Assembly: GCA_920105625.2 (NCBI GenBank)
Contig: OV050030.1
Location: 426,424,740-426,488,739 of the forward strand
Length of the DNA: 64,000 nt
DNA from: Clusia tigrina
Taxonomy: Eukaryota; Arthropoda; Insecta; Diptera; Clusiidae
Reading direction: 5' to 3'
Below, one piece after another: positions 37,401 through 48,078 of this stretch. The position numbers and the translations under genes are program-made. Under the pieces are notes generated by a model that did not search any database, had not been told where the DNA came from, and saw nothing but the letters and a program-made list of their open reading frames with translations. Position 1 is the stretch's first letter. Each line of letters starts with the position of its first letter.

Positions 37401-38722
37401 TCACTGAACTGAACTAACTGAACTAGTTCAGATCTGTTAAAGAAAATAGTTCACTTGCTCATTTGCTCATTTGCTCACTTGTTCACTTGCTCACTTCCGC
37501 ACTCATATGAGTAGATATACAAATATATACACGCCAACATTATCTGGAATTATGCACATACACATACACATACACATGTACATGTAATTGAATGATGACA
37601 TATGTATGTATGTTGGTTCCAATTAGAACATCAAGGGACATAGGGATTACCAAAATTTTGATGCTCTTATTAATAAGTTAAAATTGTTTATATTGAATGT
37701 GACATCGGTGAAATATTTCAATAATGACTCCGCGAAAAAAATACAGGGGACATTCTGTTGAGAACGCAGACAAAAAGGCGCCAGGTGCAAGTATTGCTCT
37801 CTACTTCCTTCCACTTCTTATGAACGAACGAACGAAAGAGTAAATTGAGTAGGTGAGCAAGTGACATGTTTTAACAATCGTGACATACTGAGCATAACTG
37901 AACTAACTGAGCAACTAAACTATGTTAACCAGAGTATTCAGAGTAAAGAAACTTAAACGTCAAAGGGCAAAGCAGCGAAATAAAGTAGGCGGACATTGTA
38001 CATGAATCCACTGAAAATTGTGTTGAATCCATTGAAAATCGTGTTGAATCCACTGAAAATCGTGGTGTGTCCGCTACGGACGCTGGCAGCGAAAAAGAGT
38101 TTCTTTTCTCTGTGTTCTCTGATGTGAACGACCTAGTTCAATATGGTCAGTGAAGTGAGCGGATCAGTCAGTTGAACGAGACCAAGTCCAACTCTACCTT
38201 GTATACATAATAATTTGGAAAAATAATTTTTTTGCAAATAGAAAAGAGTTTAACTCTATAACTAGGCAAGTAATACATTTGAAATCATTAGGAAATTAAA
38301 ATATATATCATTCCCTTATGTAATCATTCCCTTATGTAATCATTCCCTTTTTTAAATGGAATGAGAATTAAAATTGTCTCCATAACTAGGAAATTAATGC
38401 ATTTAAAATATTAGCAAATTAATATATTACAGAAATGATACAATTTTATAACGCCATTCTGAATAAAATCGACTAGGGAATTTGTGTAGCCATCCCAATA
38501 TGGGGAGAGGAGAAAAAATCCCTCGGGAATAATAAGTGTAATGAAGTTTGAAGTGTATATTTTAGAGAACAATTTTCATGAATTCTACTTACTGGGTAGT
38601 AAATGTCTCAGATACCCCGGTTCCACACTGGGTGTCACGCGTCTGTCGTTTAACGTATCCATATATTTGCAAATATATTCGACCATTTCAGTGCCGCGCT
38701 TGCGAAATTCTGTGCTATCCAT
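31489..38722 (-). CDS. Tdc2: tyrosine decarboxylase 2 (Tdc2)
   Basis: PLP-dependent decarboxylase making tyramine from tyrosine; in Drosophila Tdc2 is the neuronal enzyme needed for octopamine. Coding exons read leftward: 38722-38593, 36278-36042, 35963-35893, 35807-35571, 35511-35314, 35170-34956, 34577-34451, 32260-31743 and 31672-31489. They join to 638 aa (Drosophila about 637). It starts [17 protein letters not shown]. Key motifs are [40 protein letters not shown], His271 in [11 protein letters not shown] and Lys305 in [16 protein letters not shown] long C-terminal tail holds [20 protein letters not shown] and a Ser-rich end. For exon 5 the acceptor after TTTGCACAG was chosen because it restores [11 protein letters not shown]. 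It shares only intron 1 position with Tdc1. The identification is very strong. Confidence 0.95.
32590..32886 (-). CDS. candidate 98-aa gene nested in Tdc2 intron 7
   Basis: A single-exon ATG frame lies within Tdc2 intron 7 (32261-34450), same strand. The sequence is compositionally protein-like (starts [20 protein letters not shown]; later [20 protein letters not shown] and [14 protein letters not shown]). A TATA-like TATATAAATT lies about 35 nt upstream of the ATG, and AATAAA occurs roughly 210 nt after the stop. I do not recognise the family. It could be a nested gene, a retrocopy or chance; 98 codons is longer than most random frames here but not decisive. Confidence 0.35.
   Translation of the reverse strand: MYVTTSLWTKQIFNKFNWLYQNTISSELLKASRNQSNITSNTLQLMKKFWTSDNAQDTGISLVDRRYSISRVEHVLGHIAKIPLEKTKLNRKLSRNAL
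33562..33600. repeat. (GTT/CTT)n low-complexity stretch in Tdc2 intron 7
   Basis: A run of TTCTTCTT followed by (GTT)n-like repeats about 45 bp long. Confidence 0.8.
36332..36362. repeat. (GT)n-(G)n microsatellite in Tdc2 intron 1
   Basis: A GTGTGTGT run directly followed by a homopolymer of about 18 G at 36343-36361. It lies 60-80 nt upstream of exon 2 on the minus strand, so it reads as a C-run before the acceptor region. Length is likely polymorphic or error-prone. Confidence 0.9.
37012..37341 (-). mobile_element. mariner-like transposon remnant 2 (internally deleted)
   Basis: This is the same family as 14305-14625. The minus strand begins with the 5' terminus AAAGTAAACAGGACTTTTT, then jumps directly to the shared GATATTCTAGTAAGAATATC and the transposase catalytic end [20 protein letters not shown], followed by frameshifted C-terminal coding and AATCGGTC 3'UTR sequence. 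Most of the transposase is deleted. It lies in Tdc2 intron 1. Confidence 0.7.
37361..38203. mobile_element. candidate non-autonomous element with imperfect terminal inverted repeats
   Basis: The left end (TTGGGCTTGGGTAGTGAACG) and the reverse complement of the right end (AGTTGGACTTGGTCTCGTTC) are related, and both carry ACTGATC.G.TCACT about 40 nt inward. The interior has subterminal repeats of GTTCACTTGCTCA, GAACGAACGAACG and ACTGAACTAACTGA. It is about 840 bp with no transposase, inserted in Tdc2 intron 1. A hAT-like MITE is possible; the target duplication was not established. Confidence 0.4.
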
Positions 38723-39779
38723 GCTGTAACTGCAAATCACCTTGAAATTGACGAATAGAAATTGTTTCTTTCACTTTATTTTAGATTCGACATTTTACGA
38801 TAGTGAGGTTTCGATAGAGCAATTCTCCAAAGTTATCCCGTGTCTACAATTTATACAGATTAGCTGAGTTACTACTCATAAAAAGAGTAGGCACAATATA
38901 ACTCTGGAGGAGTTAATCTCGCGGAAGAAAAGGAAAAAGCTCAGGGCACAGAAATAAAACATAGGATTGTTTATTAATATTTTTCCTTTGGGTTTGGCAA
39001 CTTTTGCAATCTTTTTTGGTAGTTATTTTATTGAATATTTTACTTCTTTCAGTTCCAACTGATTCCACAGATAATGGTTATTTTTATTGAATATTTTTTA
39101 CTTGTTTCCAGTTTCAACTGCTTCCACAGACAGTGTCATAGGCGTCCTAATTGACATTTACGTCGCACTTCCTTGCATATCGCAGGAATATAACTATATA
39201 ATGACAGAGTATCGCGCACCGTCGGAGTTTGTGGGTGGGACGATAAACCAATTAACGCCATTCTCGAACGGTAGTTAGAATTTAACTGAATAGCAATTAG
39301 AATTTAACTTCAACTCTAACAACAATTTAAAAACTACGCGACTTCTTCAACTCTACCAATGAAATTGTGAGAAGTTTTTTCCAATTTTGTTCAAGAGTTA
39401 CAACAAAATGAAAATTTAACTAATATTCTTCTTTATCGGTATTTCAAATATTGTACAAATGTTTCCAACTTTTGTAGTACAGCCAGAAAGGGGTTCCTGC
39501 CGGAACCTGTTGATATTTGTTCTTATTAATTGTGTTTTTGTTTGTTGAAAAATCGTGTGAATTTTTGAAAGCAGTTTGGAAACTGTACCAATCCAATCCA
39601 ATGGAATTAAATCGACATAAAATCTGTGTCGTTCTTTTTTTTGAACAACCAAAGAAATTCATTGAAATATCCGAACTATTTCAATTATATTCTTGATTAA
39701 AGGCCACGCATCGCACATGAAACATTATTTTATATAATTAAAATATCAGTGAGGATATTTAAACGTTTGGCACACTTAC

Positions 39780-40035
39780 TTTCAACACCAAGTATAAAAT
39801 TCTTTTATGGCTCTCCTTGTGCTGGAATTTGTCCGTTTCCGTTGAATTTGTTTCCGTACCGTAAGGACCGCGGCGCAACGCGTAACTGATCATCTGCCAA
39901 TGCTGTATCCATGAGATAACCTCGGTGTGCACCCGTTCGTGCGTTCGTCGGAATCTAACCTTTAACACCAAACTTGGAAGAAGTCAGCTAGTCAGGGAGT
40001 GAGTCAGCCAGTCAGTCAGCTTAGTCGTCGCAGGG
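39780..40035 (-). promoter_or_regulatory. candidate 5'UTR exon of Tdc2
   Basis: On the minus strand a relatively GC-rich stretch ends in GAAA|GTAAGTG at 39780. The only evident 3' partner is the acceptor TTTGCAG at 38730, seven bases before the Tdc2 ATG. A 5'UTR intron of about 1.05 kb would result. The upstream boundary is unknown; the CAGTCAGTCAG region near 40010 may be close to the start. Confidence 0.35.
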
Positions 40036-40670
40036 AAATAAGTGAAATACTTGCGGCGCGCTGCTTTCTAATTCCATTTTCTTCCTATTTCATTCATTCA
40101 ACCGCACTTTCAACTACTTTTTATTTCGTTAATTTAGGTGAAGGAGGCAGCGCGGTTATCGGGTGGAAGAGAATTGTATTGCTGTGTGAGGATTCGTGAG
40201 CGTATTCGCATGCAAAAACAATTGTTGGCGCGAAGGGATGGCTCCGTGTACTGTAGTGATGCAGGACGGCATGATGTGCGTAAGAATGCTCAACCACGAC
40301 GTTTAGAGAGTTCGGACGGATGGACGGTCTGTCGGTGGGTTGGTCGTTTGGGTACATGAATGCGGTCGCTTCGGGAAAATGAACATTTTAAATGGATTAT
40401 GTGGTAATGCGAATAATTGTCGTATGCCATTTTTGCAGAAATACGTTGCGTGGGTGGGGAAGGCCCAATCTGGGTATTCTCTGATGCATACCTCTTCTCT
40501 ACGTTGACTGGGGGTCTAGGTGCGAAACCTTTGTCAATGGAGGGATTATGAAAGCTAGCCCCAATATCGTAGGAGTACTGAAATAAATTCAGATGTTTTA
40601 AGAGTTCAAGGTTCACGTTTTTATGTGCTCCTCATACAAGCAAGTACAACAAATTGCCTTGTATTTATTC
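40036..40670. other. region upstream of Tdc2, nothing recognised
   Basis: Relatively GC-rich for the window. Overlapping short frames occur on both strands, without family features. It may contain Tdc2 promoter sequence. Confidence 0.35.
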
Positions 40671-40674
40671 TGGT

Positions 40675-41060
40675 AATTAGATTAGATTTATTGAAAGGGT
40701 GTTATACACTGCGTCCTAGAATATCACTTTCGATGCCCATGTTTACTTAAATCCATGCGAATAGGTTATATCAGGACGGATCAAATTGAGGAATGTCTTC
40801 CCCATAACACCTATGTTTCTTATATAGCAGAGCTCCGCAGTCTGTGATCAGATGCAGTGAGGTTTCACTGCTTTCCCCACAGTATCTACAGATAGCGTCT
40901 GGGGCTAGAACTAACTTATTCATATGATAGTTAAGTCTACAGTGACCACTTAAAACGCCAGTGATGACTATTAATTTGGTCTTTTGGAATTAAAAGTCTC
41001 AGAAGAGCTTTGCTTTCCCTTTATCCAGGAAGATTCTTCCAGGATTGACTTCTTCCTTTC
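40675..41060 (-). mobile_element. antisense LINE 3' fragment
   Basis: The minus strand encodes a LINE C-terminal tail: TGVLSGHCRLNYHMNKLVLA, then CRYCGESSETSLHLITDCGA with the Cys/His knuckle, followed by LLYKKHRCYGEDIPQFDP. It ends in a short 3'UTR with AATAAATCTAATCTAA near 40680. It is 5'-truncated and probably another I/R1-type element. Confidence 0.7.
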
Positions 41061-42350
41061 CTTTTTAAGCAGACCCCCACAAGTGTTGGAAGATATTTCT
41101 GGTAACTCACACAGAACAATATTTTCAGTACTCTCAGAAATGATTTTTTTCTTGGTATATTATTATTTTGAGTCAGAAAACGTTCGGTACAAGACGAAAA
41201 TATCGCTGTCTAATTTTGTGACTCAGCTGATATCATCTTCGAGGTGAGCTGATGGTGAAGTCTCCTTTGAGCCATCAATTAAGCTGTTTCTTATTATAAC
41301 GAACATGATGTAGTAATGTGTTTTTTTCGCTTTCATATTCTTAATTACGTAATGCTTAAAAATTTATAGAAATTATTTATAATTTGTGCGAAAAGCAATT
41401 ACAGAAAGATTCTCACTCCGCTCGCCTTTTTGTTAGCCGTGAATTGCCTGCTTTAGTGATAAGTTGAAATGAGTATAGAAATGATAATACAGTTGGTGAT
41501 GATGCGTTAGCGGCGGAGTAAAGAAATGGTAAATATTTGTTACTAAAAACTATGTATGTCTTATATATATAATTTAACAGGTGAAACTGTTTTTTAAAGA
41601 AAACATTGCGAAGCATATCTAATATAAATAATATAGCAATCAGCGGCTATATTATTGACATTAGACTATTATATCCCCAAAAGCCATCAGCAGTCTAATC
41701 CAGTGATCCGACCTAATAACAAACTCATTTTCGTAACAATACGCATATTATGTCTCTCTGTTTGTTCGGAAATGTATCGGTGCGGTGGGTCTGATAAGGA
41801 TGAGGCTCCATAACCAAACATGGCATCACTGCAAAAGACAAACGTTCGCTAATTCATCTCTGAAAAAAATGATGCGCCAATTCGCTGTATTTCCGACCAT
41901 CTTTCATTCTCGACATATATATCAATTCCATTGTTAGCTTGCACCGTCTTAGTCATTCGTCCATATTTGGAACACAACACACTAATTTCATATCCTTGAC
42001 TGTTAGCTTCTCCATATATATTTTTTTAAATTTGTAAAATATGTTAACAAGTACTTTGAGAGGCAGGGCGGTACCTAAATGTGTGTTGGTCCTTAACCCA
42101 TACAATACGTCAACTCCTCCCACTTATAAGAGTAGCAGCGTATGTAGTAACGTAGAGATGAACGATGAAGTGACTTTTCAGTGACGCCGTTACCAGTGAT
42201 TGCTACTTTTCAATTACTGTGATTGTAACAGTGACTGCGACTGCTGTTTTCTCTGTGTTCATACATATATGTCTACACATACGGTTCTCTTTTTGCATGG
42301 ATGCATACTGTTATCGAATATGCAAAGTAGCAGTGGAGAGCGTGGTCAGA
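41061..42350. other. spacer, nothing recognised
   Basis: AT-rich noncoding DNA with no supported feature. Confidence 0.4.
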
Positions 42351-42353
42351 CAA

Positions 42354-42462
42354 CTGCAATTCACAGTGATTGGAAATCGCTACTTTTAATAAAAGCGCGA
42401 TTTTTAGCAGACTGCTGTAATTAACAGTGTTTGGAAATCGTTACTTTTAATGAAAGAGTGAA
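42354..42462. repeat. local tandem duplication of about 62 bp
   Basis: AATTCACAGTGATTGGAAAT at 42358 and AATTAACAGTGTTTGGAAAT at 42420 start two diverged copies that both continue CG.TACTTTTAAT.AAAG. The motif CAGTGA...GCTACTT also recurs in looser form near 42180-42215 and 42470-42490. Confidence 0.65.
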
Positions 42463-42649
42463 AAATAACGAACAGTGAATTCGCTACTTCGATAACGAAT
42501 TGAAAATATCAATCACGTTTTTTTTATGTTAGCTGAATAAATGAGATGGTGCAGAGGCATGAATACTAGAACCGTCAACCTGCCTCTACAAATGGTTAAT
42601 ATCCGTGTTGAAGATGGCTTTATGAGGAAAGAGGAAGCAATGTAGAGTA

Positions 42650-42905
42650 TTACCACAAGAAAAATCGCAAGGCTCATTTCCAAGTAATACGGCACTCAGC
42701 AACCAAAGCCATACTGGCGGCACTCTCGAGAAAAGATTCCAGAATGTTTGTAGGCATACTGACAGTTCATTGTCTAACAAAGGTACACGATAAAAGGATG
42801 GTACTCACGAATAGCGACTATTGCAGGAAAGTGAGGCATAAGGGAAACTTTGAAGCATCTCATATGCCTATGCTCCGCAATCTCAAACGCGTTCATGCAT
42901 TCTTA
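42650..42905 (+). mobile_element. decayed LINE C-terminal fragment
   Basis: The plus strand gives SRMFVGILTVHCLTKVHDKR and NSDYCRKV, then in a shifted frame ETLKHLICLCSAIS. This is the LTGHC...C..C...EHL.C.CPA arrangement of an I/R1-type LINE tail. It resembles the fragment at 46940-47290 and may be the same family. Confidence 0.6.
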
Positions 42906-45177
42906 GAATGATTTTTCAACGATTCCTTTGCGCTTTGGCCAATGACTGATTATATGTGTTTCGCTCACATGTATATCGTCATAACTAGATGTAATAATTT
43001 CACATACCAGAACGCCACTTATATACTGATTTTTTGTGCTTAAAAATGATATAATAAAATTATATTGTATTCTACAAATCCACAAATCATATCACTTGGG
43101 ATTTTTTCTACCCTTTAATATCATACATTACGGAGTTATATAAAGGTAGCTTCCACGTTATGCCTGGCCACTTAAAAACTGGCACAAACTGTGAAAGCTT
43201 CGTGAGATTGCCCCCAGGCATATTCGTAACCGAATGGCACACCGCAATTAAAAGTAACTCATACGACCCCGTTTCAGGCTCAAGCTAAGCTCAATTTAAA
43301 AGCTAAACATGTCCCAGACAAATCTCGTAGAGTCTCGGGGGAAACGTTATTTTAATTAAGTGCCCATTGATGGCTTCTGTTTTGTTTAAACATATTTATT
43401 AATTTTTGTTGTCTTTGCCTCAAAAAAAGTAAAATTTCTTAATATGCCACATGCGTACCCAAAAATGCTCGCATCGTCCTTATTGAATTCCTCAGCAATG
43501 TGTTGAGGCTAAAAATAAAATTAAAGATTCGTGCTTCGACTTCGAGCGCTATTATTGTGCAATGCCTGTGTGCTCGTGTCTGTGCCAGTGACACCATTGC
43601 CATTACAGGCCAGCATTGGCGCATACAACTTTAAGGGTTTTATTAATAATTTCCCACAAATTGAATTATTATTCGTTTCGTTGTTGATGGCGATGTTGGT
43701 GTGGTGATGATGATGATGCTGGAGATGGTGGAGCTGGAGCTGTTGCTGTGGCTGAAGCTGATATGAGGAATTTTAACGCATTCCTCGAAAAATTCTTATC
43801 CATTCTTATACTGCTGCTGCAGTATTCATTCATTTGCGGCAGCGACATGTCCTTGTTTTGTGTGCTTGTGCGTTTGTATGCGCGTGTGTTTTACTTCCTT
43901 GCGTGTGCGCTTGTTTTGTGTTGGTGTGCTGGCGCGTGGGTTCATGTTGTTTGGAATACACCAATGACACGGATGTGGATGCGGATGCGCTAGTTCAATT
44001 ATAAAGTTCGTTAATAATGTGCTCTGTGCTGCTGCCAACCCATCGAATCCAGTTCAATGCGTATCCTTGCATATTCTTAACATTTTATCGGGCTGTTTGT
44101 GTATGTTTGTCTGTCGCTGTCGCTTTTCTTGCGTTTGACGCTACGAGTACCTCAATTTGTGTGCTGGGTATTATGATTGCTCAACAAGTGGCACACAAGT
44201 GTCGGGGTACCATGGACGTGGATGGTATTGATTTTGCAGGAGACTAATTGTTGCCCCTGATGGCGCAGAGGATGAAATTAATTGATATACAGAGTGAGGG
44301 CCGCAAGAAAAGGCAAGACACTTAATGGAGATAATTGCATTCACATTATTGACTTTGGCTTTATTTGCTAAACGCAAAAATTTACAAACGTTTATGTTGG
44401 ATGGTCCATGTTTTTAAGCAAGCTTTCCTGGATACGGCAAACAATGCATTTAAGGCTGATCCCCACCGGAGTGACGCGATACTGTGCACAAGACTTGGCT
44501 GGAGAATTGCTTATGAGACGATCTTTTTACCGATTTCTCCTATTTTGAGCACTTTTACACTTATATGTGTTAGTGGAGCATGGCAGTCAATATATACCAT
44601 CCATATTTCTCATAGAACCAATTACAGATCAATTATCTCATTACTACGAAATTGGTAATGATTCAATTTCATATTAATGGTACATTTTATCATCAATGGA
44701 GTCAAACCGAGGTCACTGAAAAATTGCTTGTGGGAGATAGCCGTATCCTTCATATAATTTGTTCGTCTGGTTCTGGTTAATCGTCCAGACTAGTCCGCTA
44801 CTTTTCGGTTAAAATTATTACTCAAAATTATTTTGACTGAAGTTCAGACTCAAGTCTGCTGACTCGTTATCGTTAAATTGCTACTCGTTGCTTTAAGCAC
44901 ATGTAAAAAGTGATGCGACAACCCGTTATTTCGACGTGGTGACAGCTTTTTCGTTTCTGAATACCCTACTACCGACATTAAAAATATTGCTAATTTTAAT
45001 CAGAGGACACTCAAACAATTTTTGTTTGCTTTTTATTATGCCCGAAAACAACCTTAAACCTTAAAATTCAATTAGTCTCTAGAAAAGTGGAGGTGGTTTA
45101 ACTAAATAGTTAAAATATTGTCTTCATCTTTTGTTAGTATACGCTAATTTACCGATTGACAGTTGGGTACTTCAAGC
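42906..45177. other. spacer with trinucleotide low complexity
   Basis: Noncoding. A (GATGRT/GGAGCT)-rich stretch at 43687-43765 and GTGTGC-rich sequence at 43855-43935 are the only notable features. Open frames here follow the low-complexity DNA. Confidence 0.45.
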
Positions 45178-45332
45178 AGACTCGAGTCCAACTAGAAAGG
45201 CACTCGAGTCCAACTAGAAAGACACTCGAGTCCAACTAGAAAAACACTCGAGTCCAACTAGAAATACACTCGAGTCCAACTAGAAATACACTTGAGTCCA
45301 ACTAGAAATACACTCGAGTCCAACTAGAAGGA
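45178..45332. repeat. 22-bp minisatellite
   Basis: Seven tandem units of ACTCGAGTCCAACTAGAAAG plus two variable bases, nearly identical. A degenerate continuation (CTCAAGTTGAATCGAGTCGC) lies to about 45360. Confidence 0.93.
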
Positions 45333-45917
45333 GCTCAAGTTGAATCGAGTCGCCGAGTCCAAATACTCCAGTAGTCACATCACTAGTCCAAACAATGCAT
45401 ATACCAATATATCGTTGAAATATGGCATATACGAGTATATCGGTATATCAACGAAAAGTATATGCACATACGCGAAAATGAATGGAACTTAACACAGGCG
45501 AAAGGAATTGGAGGCATGAAGTCACGCTTTAATGTCCATGCTGAGTGATCGTGTGAAGAAGTCCTAAGACAAATTTACTATGGGACTTGTCGGCGCTTTG
45601 GAATTTCCACACTGTCGAATTCAGATTTTGTCGCTCGCTGTAGTGTGGATCGCCCTTTATGCAGCTCTCTACCTCCCTCTGACCACTGCTCAGAGTTTGT
45701 AGTTCGCAATTTTTCAATTTGAGGTCCTTGTAAACCAATTAGTTTTTAAATTGCTTCACAAATAGTTTTCGCTGAGAGTGCGCGTTGCAAGTGACACTGA
45801 ACTATTGCCGTAGGCCCACTTAATAAATCCAACAGCTCTTTAAACTTATTTAGTGAATTATTTAATTTTGTATTTATTTATTTTTTTTGTTAAATGAATT
45901 CTCATTCTATTTTATAG
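45333..45917. other. spacer and upstream region of the Rpp25-like gene
   Basis: Contains repeated TATACGAGTATATCGGTATA-type sequence at 45400-45450. The stretch 45760-45850 probably holds a noncoding first exon of the downstream gene, because TTTTATAG just before the coding start at 45924 looks like a 3' splice site. Confidence 0.4.
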
Positions 45918-45923
45918 GGAAAC

Positions 45924-46874
45924 ATGATGCATTATCGCAAGGGCGACAATATTGAGCACGAAATCACAAAGGAATCCCTGCCCTTCGATGACTGTATGCC
46001 GAAGGGGCAACAGGATTTCCTCTGGATGCATGTAATTATGTGAAAGGAATTTTCTAAATTAAATTTCATGACCTTACATACTTTGTTGCGTTGAAGGTAA
46101 AAGGCGGCACGAAGGTGAGTAACGTCGTGACGTATGCAAAAAATGCATTGGACAAGAAGGAATACCGCACCATTGTATGGAGCGGCTCTGGCGGGGGTGT
46201 GGTGAAGACAATATCCTGCGCAGAAATACTCAAGCGAGACTATGCATTATATCAGGTGACGCGTATGAGCTCCACGAGGTAAGAATTTATACTATTTTCA
46301 TTATTTGTCTACACCTTCTTTCTGTACTTTGGTTTTATTTCTGTGCAGCATTGAAGAACATTGGAAGCCACAAATGGAGGGGCTAGATGAGATCGTAGCG
46401 CATCGACAAATTCCCAGCCTACACATACTCATGAGTTTGGACGTTATCGACGACAGTGTTAGCGGGTAGGCCGGCACACTTGGCTTATGCCAACAATTGC
46501 AGATTTACCTTTAAAATTGGCATTTTCTTTGCAGATTGCAGAAGCCCAATACAAAAACTGAATTTTGGGCTTATAAGCGGCCAGGCGGCCAAAGGAACGA
46601 TCAACAGCAGCAACATCCTCAACAGCGGCGTTCGGGTAATCATCCAAATCAACGAAAACGCCAACCAAGACAGCAACAACAACAAGACCCACAGCAACAA
46701 CAATCGCCGAACCATCAGCAGCAGAAACAACAAAATCAACAGCAGGGCAACAGAATACAGAAGCAACCAAGGAATCAACACAGATTTCCGCAAAAACGCC
46801 AACAACAAACGGAGCCAAGTGGGCCAAAAGTCGATCAAGCCGATCATGCAAAACCAATGGAAACAGGAGAATAG
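45924..46874 (+). CDS. RNase P/MRP subunit p25-like protein (Alba domain)
   Basis: Predicted RNA-binding subunit of nuclear RNase P/MRP, Rpp25/Rpp25L type. Exons are 45924-46031, 46097-46278, 46349-46465 and 46535-46874, joining to 248 aa. An alternative start is the next codon (MMHYRKGD). The Alba domain begins at exon 2 (about residue 37): VKGGTKVSNVVTYA is the conserved RNA-binding strand, followed by REYRTIV-like KKEYRTIVWSGSGGGV and the helix EILKRDYALYQVTR. After the domain the chain turns into a long Gln/Arg/Pro-rich low-complexity tail (QQQQ, HPQQRR, KRQPRQQQQQ), suggestive of RNA binding by disorder. AATAAA lies about 35 bp past the stop, just before LINE debris. The Alba/p25-like family is clear; whether it acts in RNase P or MRP is by homology. 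Confidence 0.9.
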
Positions 46875-46924
46875 CAAATTTATGCAATTGGTTGTGGAGT
46901 TTTTGATAAATAAAAAAAAATTAC

Positions 46925-47300
46925 AAAATTGCATTTCATTTTCCTTTGCATGCGCTCAAAGGATGTTTCCATAAGTACATAAAAGGTAGGCGCCGTCATA
47001 AGTGTCCTAACGGGACTCATGGCAGGAGATTTGGAACACTCAGAAATGTATTTTGCAGGTGTTGCATGGATGAGGTAGAACAGGAGTCCATCGAACACCT
47101 CATCTGCCCGTGTCCAGCGTTATTCAAAAGCAGAAGCATTTTCCTGGGCGGCTACTTTCTGAACTCTGGGGGATATATCCTACACCAAAAAAAGGTGCCA
47201 TCAATAGCTTCAACAGAAAAGCTCCAAGTGGCTGGACGTATGAGAGAGAATGGGACCTGTATTTAATGCGGTGTCACAAAGGGACAATTCAGGCCTAGGT
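46925..47300 (+). mobile_element. LINE C-terminal fragment
   Basis: Encodes a Cys/His tail CRCCMDEVEQESIEHLICPC with PALFKSRSIFLGGYF, characteristic of the C-terminus of R1/I-type ORF2. The stop at 47264-47266 is followed by short 3' sequence. It begins some 50 bp after the Rpp25-like stop codon and is 5'-truncated. Confidence 0.7.
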
Positions 47301-47489
47301 GAGCCTTACGGCAGATGCTCTCAACCTGCCTTCCTAACTATCTACTTCATTTTTTCAGCTGGGACAGGTCAGATACTCAGTTGTACTCTCTTAAGGAGAC
47401 ATGAATGTTTCACACACGTCAAATAAATAGGTAGCAGCTAGTTTCCTCACTCTTAATTTACCATTCAAGTATAGTATTGAACACGTAGG

Positions 47490-48078
47490 TACGAGTAATC
47501 AGAATTCGGTACGAGTAATCAATATTCTGTACGAGTGACAATACTTTGTTCGAGTGATCAATATTCTGTACGAGTGATCAATATTCTATACGAGTAGACA
47601 ATACTCTGTACGAGTAATCAGTATTAGATTCGAGTAATCAATATTCTGTACGGGTAATCAAAGCTCTGTACATGTAATCAATATTCAGTGGGAGCATGAA
47701 TATTTGGTACATCAATACTACTATACGAGTAAGCAATATTCTGTACGAGTAATCAGTATTCTGCATGAGTTAAGAATATTCGGCACGAGTAATCTGTATT
47801 TGGTAAGATTATTCAATATTCGGTATGAGTTATCAGTATTCAATATTCGGTATGAGTAATCAGTATTCAAAATTCGGTATGATTAATCAGTATTCAATAT
47901 TCGGTATGAGTAATCAGTATTCAATGTTCGGTATGAGTAATCAGTATTCAATGTTCGGTATGAGAAATCAGAATTCAATATTCGGCACGAGTAATCAAAG
48001 TTCTGTACGCTTAGTCAATATTCTCTTCGAGTACCCAATGATTAGTACAAGTATTCAATATCCGGTTAGTATTCATAT
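47490..48078. repeat. 20-bp minisatellite, diverged
   Basis: About 28 units of consensus TACGAGTAATCAATATTCTG with many substitutions and small indels; the later half shifts to TATGAGTAATCAGTATTCAA. Translated frames such as YSIFGMSNQ are by-products of the array. Confidence 0.88.

Noticed and set aside
46456..46974. 172-codon frame (+) and long minus-strand frames over the Rpp25-like tail
   Set aside because: These are shadows of the CAA/CAG-rich coding exon in other frames.
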